A stretch of DNA of 21,872 nt from JAYOFM01 sp038117225 (GTDB taxonomy: Bacteria > Pseudomonadota > Alphaproteobacteria > Rhodospirillales > Casp-alpha2): contig JAYOFM010000062.1 of assembly GCA_038117225.1 (NCBI GenBank), positions 1 to 21,872 of the forward strand, written 5' to 3'. Shown in pieces: positions 1 through 6,314 of this stretch. The notes below the pieces were generated by a model, which searched no databases, was not told where the DNA came from, and was given only the letters and a program-made list of their open reading frames with translations. Numbering within the stretch: position 1 is the stretch's first letter; each line of letters begins with the position of its first letter. Made by a program: the position numbers and the translations under genes.

Positions 1-590
1 CGCGCGCCATCAAGTCGGCCGACGAAATCGTGCTCATGAACACCTCCCTCGCCGTCCTGGATCGAATAGCCCATCGCTTCCAGTTCCCACAGGCCATGCG
101 GGTCAAGGTGATCGCAGGCGAGGCGTTTGTTGCCCGCGCCGGCCATGCCCTTGAGCACGTCATCGATCTCGGCGGCCCACTTCTTGGCCCGTTCGGGGGT
201 GCGCCCGGCGGAGTTGAAATAGAACCAGGTGATGGCGAAACGAACCTCGGCCAGGGTCTCCAGACCCTCGGAAATCCAGGCGGCGGTCTTGTAATCGAAC
301 AGCACCGCCTTGCCCTCGGCCGGCACCAGACAGTATTTGGTGCGGTTATGCAGCGCCCAGACGGTCATGTTGTGGTGGCCGGTGGCATAGCGGATGTTCA
401 GCGGGTCGTAGAGCAGGACCGCGGCGCAGTCGCGTTTGCGGAGTTCCGCCTGCACCCGCTCCAGGCGATAGCGCCGAAGCCGCGTCATGTCGACCGGCGT
501 CGAGCCGTCATCCAGCGTCATATGGTGGGTCGTGTGATGGGCCGCGTGATGCACCTGGCGGGCGCTGATGCGGTTGGGCTGGTCGGTCAT
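1..590 (-). CDS. M24 metallopeptidase (prolidase/creatinase, DddP-like), N-terminal part
   Basis: The frame is open on the minus strand from ATG at 590 to the window edge, about 196 codons. After a His-rich leader the protein reads like the creatinase-type N-terminal domain of M24 enzymes: LRRYRLERVQAELRKRDCAA, then LLYDPLNIRYATGHHNMTVW and a stretch containing AVLFDYKTAAW. The DPLNIRYATG block is typical of prolidase-like and DddP-like (dimethylsulfoniopropionate lyase) relatives. The metal-binding catalytic domain would lie beyond the window, so the substrate cannot be told. The last ~18 codons (about 1-55) do not fit the family on this strand, while the opposite strand there encodes an M24-like segment; see the finding on the left edge. 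The start has only a weak GGGGA upstream, inside a hairpin. Confidence 0.75.
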   Translation of the reverse strand, partial: MTDQPNRISARQVHHAAHHTTHHMTLDDGSTPVDMTRLRRYRLERVQAELRKRDCAAVLLYDPLNIRYATGHHNMTVWALHNRTKYCLVPAEGKAVLFDYKTAAWISEGLETLAEVRFAITWFYFNSAGRTPERAKKWAAEIDDVLKGMAGAGNKRLACDHLDPHGLWELEAMGYSIQDGEGGVHEHDFVGRLDGA

Positions 591-596
591 GGCGGC

Positions 597-627
597 GGGT
601 CCCCGGAGAAGATGATCCTAGGGACCC
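597..627 (-). promoter_or_regulatory. Inverted repeat over the M24 translation start region
   Basis: GGGTCCC (621-627 on the minus strand) pairs perfectly with GGGACCC (597-603) across a 17-base loop. The downstream arm contains the only Shine-Dalgarno-like bases (GGGGA) of the M24 gene and ends 7 bases from its ATG. It could mask the ribosome site or be the tail of an msrA terminator. There is no T-run, so the role is open. Confidence 0.3.
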
Positions 628-711
628 AGCTTGGATGACGCGGCGGCGATCGATTTGGCTGGGGGCGAAGTCGACTTGCCGATCTGGGACGTCGCGTCGA
701 CACCCCGATGC

Positions 712-1377
712 CTATTCGGCGGCGACCCCGGTGCCGATGGCGCAGGCGACCCCGGTGCCGCCGAGCCCGCAATAGCCGTGCGGAATCTTGCCCAGGTACT
801 GCTGATGGTCTTCCTCGGCATAGTAGAACGTCGGGCCCTCGACGATCTCGGTGGTGATGGCGCCAAGGCCGCGTTCCCTGAGCGCCTTCTGGTAGGTTTT
901 CTTGGACATCTCGGCGGCGACCTTCTGGTCCTTCGAATAGGTGTAGATGCCGGACCGGTATTGGGTGCCCACATCATTCCCCTGGCGCATGCCCTGGGTC
1001 GGGTCGTGACCCTCCCAGAACGCCTTCAGCAGTTGTTCGTAGCTGACCCGGGCCGGGTCATAAATGACCAGCACGACCTCGTTGTGGCCGGTCCTGCCGG
1101 AACAGACTTCCTTGTAGATCGGATTGGGGGTGGTGCCGGCGGCGTATCCGGCCGCGGTGACGAACACTCCGGGTATCTTCCAGAATATGCGCTCGACGCC
1201 CCAGAAACATCCCATGCCGAACACCGCCTGCTCAAGTCCGTCCGGAAACGGCGGCGAGAGCGGCTGGCCGTTGACGAAATGTGTCGCCGGGACCGGCATC
1301 GGCGTGGCACGGCCGGGCAATGTGTCGGCGGCGGCGGGAATTTTCAGCTTGTCGGGATCCGAACGCATAAACCACAT
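712..1377 (-). CDS. msrA: Peptide methionine-S-sulfoxide reductase MsrA
   Basis: MsrA reduces the S-epimer of methionine sulfoxide in proteins and free methionine, using thioredoxin. At 221 residues it is the long, E. coli-type form (about 212). The catalytic motif GCFWGVE is present with Cys57, followed by AAGYAAGTTPNPIYKEVCSG, HDPTQGMRQGNDVGTQYRS and FYYAEEDHQQYL. Cys203 (GYCGLGG) and Cys212 near the C-terminus match the two resolving cysteines of E. coli MsrA. ATG at 1377 has AAGGA nine bases upstream, which fixes the start. The gap of 60 bases to the channel gene upstream holds a weak 6-bp inverted repeat (CTAGGG/CCCTAG, 1394-1417). Being downstream of an FNR/UspA group it fits an oxygen-stress setting, though a shared transcript is only inferred. 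Confidence 0.96.
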   Translation of the reverse strand: MWFMRSDPDKLKIPAAADTLPGRATPMPVPATHFVNGQPLSPPFPDGLEQAVFGMGCFWGVERIFWKIPGVFVTAAGYAAGTTPNPIYKEVCSGRTGHNEVVLVIYDPARVSYEQLLKAFWEGHDPTQGMRQGNDVGTQYRSGIYTYSKDQKVAAEMSKKTYQKALRERGLGAITTEIVEGPTFYYAEEDHQQYLGKIPHGYCGLGGTGVACAIGTGVAAE

Positions 1378-1437
1378 GGGGCGTGTTCCTTGCCTAGGGA
1401 TAAGTCATCGCCCCTAGACATAGGACGCGCCGCGCCG

Positions 1438-2259
1438 TCATTCAACATCCTGGCGTTCACGGCCGTACACGATCCAGTAAACAAGCGCCACGAAGACGCC
1501 GCCGCCGACGATATTGCCCAACGTCACCGGCACCAGATTGCCGATAAAGGCGGCGACGGTCAGCGCATCGGCGGCGCTGCCGCTGGCATTCACCATGCCG
1601 ATGGGAATCAGATACATGTTGGCCACCGAATGCTCGAAGCCCAGGGCGACGAAGGCGGATATCGGCAGCAGGATGGCCAAGATCTTGCCGGCGACGGTAT
1701 GCGCCGCGAAACACAGCCAGATCGCCAGACAGACAAGCGCGTTGCAGAGTATGCCGCGCACGAAGGCCTGCAGCGGATCGAGCGCCACCTTGCCCATCGC
1801 GATCTTGACCGCCGTCGCGGCGACCGCGCCGCCGCCAAGCTCGAGGGTGCCGGAAAGATGCGCCGCCAAGACCATCGCCAAGGCGCCGATCAGGTTGCCG
1901 ACATAGACCAGCCCCCAGTTCCGCAGCAGCGCCGATGTTGAAATCAGGCGGCTGGCCCAGGCCATGACGATCAGATTGTTGCCGGTGAACAGTTCGGCGC
2001 CACCGACGACCACCAAGACCAGACCGAGTGAAAAGCACACCCCCCCAAGCAGGCGATTGGGGCCGAACCCGAGACCGCTATCGGTGATCACGAGTTCGAA
2101 GAACATGGCGCCGAAGCTGATATGAACGCCGGCAAGAATTGCCAGGACTAGGGTTGATCGGAGCGGCAGGCCGGCCTTGGCAACCCCCGCCGTTTCAACC
2201 CGGTGGGCTATTTCCTTCGGCGCGTAGGCGTCAATTGTGTTTGGCGGCTGGTCGGCCAT
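1438..2259 (-). CDS. Formate/nitrite transporter (FNT) family channel
   Basis: This is a 273-residue member of the pentameric FocA/NirC family of inner-membrane channels for small monovalent anions such as formate, nitrite or hydrosulfide. About six hydrophobic helices are visible. Family marks are GAELFTGNNLI (residues 87-97, the position of the gating loop Thr), GNLIGA (121-126), FEHSVANMYLIPIGM (208-222) with the central pore His210, and GNIVGG near the end. ATG at 2259 is preceded by AAGGAG ten bases upstream. A longer open frame to 2340 lacks such a site and would run into the FNR gene, so the shorter start is preferred. The gene lies 40 bases after the FNR gene and is probably co-transcribed with it. 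Formate versus nitrite cannot be decided from sequence. Confidence 0.93.
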   Translation of the reverse strand: MADQPPNTIDAYAPKEIAHRVETAGVAKAGLPLRSTLVLAILAGVHISFGAMFFELVITDSGLGFGPNRLLGGVCFSLGLVLVVVGGAELFTGNNLIVMAWASRLISTSALLRNWGLVYVGNLIGALAMVLAAHLSGTLELGGGAVAATAVKIAMGKVALDPLQAFVRGILCNALVCLAIWLCFAAHTVAGKILAILLPISAFVALGFEHSVANMYLIPIGMVNASGSAADALTVAAFIGNLVPVTLGNIVGGGVFVALVYWIVYGRERQDVE

Positions 2260-2299
2260 GATGACGTTTCTCCTTGGTCGCCGATGCGAGGAAAGACGC

Positions 2300-3055
2300 T
2301 CAAACGCCGCCGGCGATATCTTCAAGCGTGGCGCGATCACGAATCAGCACCCGGCGATCCGGTTCCTGGGCGATGAATCCGGATTGCTTGAGGCGGGTGA
2401 AGGTTCGGCTGACGGTTTCCGTCGTCAGGCCAAGAAAATCTCCAATATCGTCGCGACTCATGGGAACGGCGACCGGGTTTGATTCATCGCCGCGCGCCTC
2501 CGCGCGCTTGGCGAGATTCAACAGAAACGTGGCCAGGCGTTCCTTCGCCGTCTTGCGGCCGAGCAGCAGAATTTGGTCTTGGACCTCTGCGAGTTCCGTT
2601 CGCGCCATTTGCAGGAGCCGCGATTCCAACTTCGGGTGTCGTTCGACGACACCGTCCAATTTGCCACGAGGAAAACGACACAGAGTAACCTCGGTTACCG
2701 CTTCGGCGGAACACACGTAGGTATCGCTGCGCATCAATCCCAGGAAGTCCCCAGGAAAAAGAAATCCGGTGATCTGGCGGCGTCCGTCGGGGAGCAGTTT
2801 GTAAATCTTCAACGTCCCTTGGGTAATGTTGAAGACATGATCCGCTGGTTCGCCTTCGTCGACGAGGGGATCGCCGGGGGCCAATTCCACATTGGTCAGG
2901 ATTGCCGTCAGGCTGTCCATTTCATCGATCTCGAGGGCGCCACAGACCGACAGTTCCCTTACCGGGCAGGCGGCACAAGGCGATCCGCCAAGATCATTCG
3001 TGCGGATTTTTGCCTCTGGCAGCAGGACAACATTGTCACGCTTTGGCGAGTGCAT
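2300..3055 (-). CDS. FNR-type oxygen-sensing Crp/Fnr family regulator (FnrN/AadR/FnrL-like)
   Basis: A 251-residue transcription factor. N-terminal cysteines C27, C30 and C38 (C-x2-C-x7-C) plus central C115 match the ligands of the oxygen-labile [4Fe-4S] cluster of alphaproteobacterial FNR proteins. A cyclic-nucleotide-type beta-roll (about 45-130) and dimer helix (about 140-175) follow. The C-terminal helix-turn-helix (about 199-228) carries E213-T-V-S216-R217, the E-xx-S-R residues that read TTGA half-sites. The start is ATG 3055, with AGGAG nine bases upstream; an alternative GTG at 3088 has no comparable site. It sits between the UspA gene and the FNT channel, all on the same strand. A FNR-box-like site precedes the UspA gene, so the regulator may control its own operon. 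Confidence 0.93.
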   Translation of the reverse strand: MHSPKRDNVVLLPEAKIRTNDLGGSPCAACPVRELSVCGALEIDEMDSLTAILTNVELAPGDPLVDEGEPADHVFNITQGTLKIYKLLPDGRRQITGFLFPGDFLGLMRSDTYVCSAEAVTEVTLCRFPRGKLDGVVERHPKLESRLLQMARTELAEVQDQILLLGRKTAKERLATFLLNLAKRAEARGDESNPVAVPMSRDDIGDFLGLTTETVSRTFTRLKQSGFIAQEPDRRVLIRDRATLEDIAGGV

Positions 3056-3156
3056 GCGGTCATACTCCTGGTTTGTGCCGAACCCCACGGATGGCTCGGG
3101 ACGGGCCGCCCGCGGTAAGGATCATCTTAGTTGACGGCCACACACACCACCAGTTT

Positions 3157-4026
3157 TCAGTGTGCCATCAACAGCGGGACGGATGCGGCGGTCATGGCGC
3201 CCCGCGTGACGCCGCCGAATAAGTACTCACCGATGGGTGAATGACCGAAAGCTCCCATGACCAGCAGGCCATCGCCGTGCCGGCGGCATTCCTCGATCAG
3301 TAGTTCGGCGACATCGCGGCCGCCGGCCGATAAAATCCGGGTTTTGCATTCGATATCGTGCCGCTTAAGAAAATCCGCTATTTCCGACGGATCGGCACGG
3401 CGGCCGGCATCCGTGACCGTGACCACTTCGACGCTTGATGCCCGTTCGAGGATGGGCAGTGCCAGGTCGGCGGCCAATGCGGCTTCCCGCGATCCATCCC
3501 AGGCCAATGTGACGTTGGCGCCGACAATGGCGGATGTGTCGCCAGCGGCCATCAATACAGGGCGCCCTGTATCGAACAAAGCGGCCTCGAGCGCCGCCGA
3601 ATCGATACCCCCTGTTTCTTCCGACGGCGGGCCGACGATGATCAGGTCATGCAGGCGGCCACGCTGGGCGATCTCCCGATTGATATGTCCGACCATATCG
3701 CGCCGCAAGATGCCGAATTTCGTGGCGAGGGGCGCATTTTCCGGGGTCATGACTGGAATGCCCTGATCGGCGCACAAGCGCTGAAACAACCCGTCCACAT
3801 GCATTTTGCGTTGCTTTCCGGCCTCCCGGTTGGCGCGGATCAATTCATCCAACATGCCGCCGCTTATTTCCGTGGAAAATGCCGGAACACTGGATTCCAG
3901 CGGCGTTTCCACATACAGACATTCAACGCCCGCGTCGAAGGCGCGTCCAAGTTCAATGGCGGTTCGCATGACCGCCTCGCTACCGCCGCCGCCGTCAACC
4001 AGAGCCAGAATTGTCGTAATGGACAT
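3157..4026 (-). CDS. Universal stress protein, tandem UspA domains
   Basis: A 289-residue cytoplasmic protein with two Usp folds. The first begins ITTILALVDGGGGSEAV; the second begins around NVTLAWDGSREAALAADLAL. The second domain ends with the ATP-binding signature G258-x2-G261-x9-G271-G272 (GAFGHSPIGEYLFGG), so it probably binds ATP, while the first domain lacks that motif. Tandem Usp proteins next to anaerobic regulators are common in proteobacteria. ATG at 4026 has no strong Shine-Dalgarno. The leader holds a FNR-box-like palindrome about 90 bases upstream. A gap of 101 bases separates it from the FNR gene, with no convincing terminator, so read-through is likely. Confidence 0.9.
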   Translation of the reverse strand: MSITTILALVDGGGGSEAVMRTAIELGRAFDAGVECLYVETPLESSVPAFSTEISGGMLDELIRANREAGKQRKMHVDGLFQRLCADQGIPVMTPENAPLATKFGILRRDMVGHINREIAQRGRLHDLIIVGPPSEETGGIDSAALEAALFDTGRPVLMAAGDTSAIVGANVTLAWDGSREAALAADLALPILERASSVEVVTVTDAGRRADPSEIADFLKRHDIECKTRILSAGGRDVAELLIEECRRHGDGLLVMGAFGHSPIGEYLFGGVTRGAMTAASVPLLMAH

Positions 4027-4115
4027 GGAGAGATGTTCCCGCGAACCGTTTCTAGACTCTCGCTTTAATGAGCCTGATTACGTGGGACTGTGCACCGCGC
4101 CACGAGGATGCGGCA

Positions 4116-4129
4116 TTGACCTAGATCAT
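4116..4129 (-). promoter_or_regulatory. Putative FNR box upstream of the UspA gene
   Basis: The plus strand reads TTGAC-CTAG-ATCAT, against the FNR consensus TTGAT-N4-ATCAA: eight of ten half-site bases match and the 14-base spacing is exact. Its centre is about 96 bases before the UspA ATG. If it acts at the usual -41.5 position, transcription would start near 4081. It lies in the 158-base gap after the MoaD-like gene, the natural place for a promoter of the UspA-FNR-channel group. The regulator encoded downstream has the E-xx-S-R reading residues for such sites. Confidence 0.5.
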
Positions 4130-4184
4130 TTACCGTTCGCGGCAAGCGAGATCACGGAATCACTCGGCCGGTGCGGCAAGTGCG

Positions 4185-4439
4185 CTATCGGCCGCCGCTG
4201 ATCGGGGGGAAAATAACCACTTCATCGCCGGCATTGAGGGTCAGATTGGCGCGCGATTCGGGGGCAATGGTCTGGCCGTTGACCAACGCGGCGTAGGCGC
4301 CTTCCGGTGGGAGCTTCAAGCTGTTCAGCATGAACGCGAGGCTGGTGCCGTCCGCTAGGTCAAGTGAACCCTCGCCGGACGCGTCGAAGCCCGGCGGCAG
4401 GCTGCCGTCGAGAGACACCAGCCGCACGGCGATCTTCAT
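4185..4439 (-). CDS. MoaD/ThiS-like ubiquitin-fold sulfur carrier
   Basis: This is an 84-residue beta-grasp protein of normal MoaD size. The C-terminal half LVNGQTIAPESRANLTLNAG followed by DEVVIFPPISGGR matches MoaD/ThiS proteins, which carry sulfur as a C-terminal thiocarboxylate for molybdopterin or thiamine synthesis. The partner is most likely the tungsten/molybdenum pterin of the neighbouring AOR-family enzyme: the ATG overlaps the AOR stop by 4 bases (ATGA), a translational coupling arrangement. The protein ends Gly-Gly-Arg rather than the free Gly-Gly needed for adenylation, so it may need trimming or may be divergent. Confidence 0.85.
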   Translation of the reverse strand: MKIAVRLVSLDGSLPPGFDASGEGSLDLADGTSLAFMLNSLKLPPEGAYAALVNGQTIAPESRANLTLNAGDEVVIFPPISGGR

Positions 4440-6271
4440 CCGAGACGGAGCCGGCCCAGGGTTTCGGCGGTCGGTCGGCCGTCCCTGTCCCAGCCGCGTA
4501 GGTCATAGTACTCCGGCAGCATGGCGGCCATCTCCACGACCCGGCCCTTGCCGGCGCCCGAGGGTGCCGGCTCTTCGAGCATGCGCTTCGGCACCGTATC
4601 ATCGGAGGCGGTGAATCCGGCGGCATTGTTGAACTGGCGTTCCAGGTTATAGACCCGTTCGCCGATTTCCATCAGCCGCTCGCTCGACCATTCGCCCGGC
4701 AGGTCGGCGCTGACCTGCGCGGCGTAGTCATCGATCTGCCAGGCGTTCTTGGTGAACGCGCAAAGTCCCGTGCAATCGATGACGGCGGCGTAGTCTTGTG
4801 AATCCTTGATGATCGCCGCCTTGCCTTCCGGGCGGATGTTGACGAAGTCGTCGGCGAAGGGACTGGCGCGCATGTGGCAGGCGCCACGGCTGGACGTGGC
4901 ATAGGCGAGCGCCATGCCCTGCATGGCACGGCCATCGTAGCCGGGAATTTCCTGGCCCTTGACCACCATGGCGACATCCGGGTGGCCGTATTTTTCGCAC
5001 AGGCGCTTGGCGCCGAGGCCAAGGTCGATACCGAAACCGCTGGGCGTGCCGGTGATCTCCGCCGCCCAGGTCAGCGCTTCCGCGTTGCCGAAGGTCAGCG
5101 CCGGCCCGCCGGTCTCGGCGTCGGTGATGGCGCCGATGTCATAAAGTTCCATGGCGGCCGCAACGGTGACCCCGAAGGATATCGGATCCATGCCCTGTTC
5201 GTTGCAGATGGCACTGGCGAACGTCGCCGCATCCAGGTCGGTGACGCCAACCATGGACGCCAATGCGAAGCCGGATTCATACTCCAATCCGCCCATCACG
5301 TCCTTATAGCGTTCCCGGCCCCCGCCCTTCACCGTGAAGTGATCCGGCGAAATGCGTGCCATGCGGCCGCACCCGATGGTGCAGGCGAAGCAGGCCTTGT
5401 TGCCGACCAGATTGGCCTGGCCGGTTTCCCGGTTGGGTTTGGCGATGGCGGCGGCGTTGACCAACTCGCGGCCCGCGAACTGGACCTCCCGATTATTGTT
5501 TGTCGGCAACGCACCGTAGGCGTGGGTGACGTCCATCATCGCCATGGTGCCGACCTTGGCCAGGCGGGCGCGAGCCGGGTGGGGATCAAGTTTCTCGCGG
5601 GCATCGGCGACCGCACCCATGAAGGCCTTGCCGTCGTTGGTGGTGACACCTCGGGTGCCGCGCACGGCGACCGCCTTGAGGTTCTTCGAGCCCATCACCG
5701 CGCCGACGCCGGATCGGCCGGCGGCCCGGTCCCGGTCGTTCATGACACAGGCGTAATGTACCAAGCGCTCACCGGCGACGCCGATGGAGGCGATGCGCAG
5801 CGCCGGTTCCTGATGACGGGTGCGTAGCCGGTCCTCGGTTTCCCAGACGCTGGCGCCCCAGATGAAATCCTCGGCCGGCAGTAGTGTTGCCTCGTCGTCG
5901 CGGATAAGCAGATAAACGGGTTTGGGCGATTTGCCCTCGAAGATGACGAAGTCCCAACCGGCGAGTTTCAACTCACCGCCGAACTGACCGCCAGAATTGG
6001 AGCACGCGATGGTGTTGGTCAGGGCACCCTTGGTGACCACGGACCAGCGTCCGCCGGTCGCCGCCATGGTGCCGGTGAGCGGCCCCGTGGCGAAGATCAT
6101 CTTATTCTCGGGCGCCAACGGATCGATCGCCGGATCCATTTCTTCCATCAGGTATTTCGTGGCGAGTCCGCGCTGACCGAGATATTCCTCCGCCCAAGCC
6201 ATGTTGAGCGGTTCGGCCGTCGCCGTGCCTGCCGTCAGGTCAACCCGAAGAATGCGTCCATGCCACGCCAT
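4436..6271 (-). CDS. Aldehyde:ferredoxin oxidoreductase (AOR) family tungsten/molybdenum enzyme
   Basis: The protein has 611 residues, the usual AOR size. AOR enzymes interconvert aldehydes and carboxylic acids with a bis-pterin W (or Mo) site and one [4Fe-4S] cluster. The start MAWHGRILRVDLTAGTATAE is typical. AGRSGVGAVMGSKNLKA (about 184-200) is the family pterin-domain block. Cluster ligands are visible as C294-x2-C297-x3-C301 (CFACTIGC) and C504 (DCTGLCAF). Two ATGs are adjacent (6274, 6271); GGAG lies six bases before the second, so 6271 is chosen. The gene overlaps the MoaD-like gene and starts 43 bases after the repeat-protein gene. No electron-transfer (FeS or FAD) subunit is nearby, so redox partner and aldehyde are unknown. 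Confidence 0.92.
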   Translation of the reverse strand: MAWHGRILRVDLTAGTATAEPLNMAWAEEYLGQRGLATKYLMEEMDPAIDPLAPENKMIFATGPLTGTMAATGGRWSVVTKGALTNTIACSNSGGQFGGELKLAGWDFVIFEGKSPKPVYLLIRDDEATLLPAEDFIWGASVWETEDRLRTRHQEPALRIASIGVAGERLVHYACVMNDRDRAAGRSGVGAVMGSKNLKAVAVRGTRGVTTNDGKAFMGAVADAREKLDPHPARARLAKVGTMAMMDVTHAYGALPTNNNREVQFAGRELVNAAAIAKPNRETGQANLVGNKACFACTIGCGRMARISPDHFTVKGGGRERYKDVMGGLEYESGFALASMVGVTDLDAATFASAICNEQGMDPISFGVTVAAAMELYDIGAITDAETGGPALTFGNAEALTWAAEITGTPSGFGIDLGLGAKRLCEKYGHPDVAMVVKGQEIPGYDGRAMQGMALAYATSSRGACHMRASPFADDFVNIRPEGKAAIIKDSQDYAAVIDCTGLCAFTKNAWQIDDYAAQVSADLPGEWSSERLMEIGERVYNLERQFNNAAGFTASDDTVPKRMLEEPAPSGAGKGRVVEMAAMLPEYYDLRGWDRDGRPTAETLGRLRLG

Positions 6272-6314
6272 CATGCGCTCCGTTCGTTGCTTGCCGGTGA
6301 AGGGGACGCTAATG

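Noticed and set aside
631..1941. Plus-strand open frame of 436 codons
   Set aside because: It runs antisense across both msrA and the FNT channel gene, which have unmistakable family motifs.
3125..3140. ATCAT-CTTA-GTTGA between the UspA and FNR genes as a FNR site
   Set aside because: The half-sites point outward, the reverse of the FNR arrangement.
4874..5827. Plus-strand open frame of 317 codons inside the AOR region
   Set aside because: It is antisense to the AOR cluster-binding and pterin motifs and has no recognisable domain.
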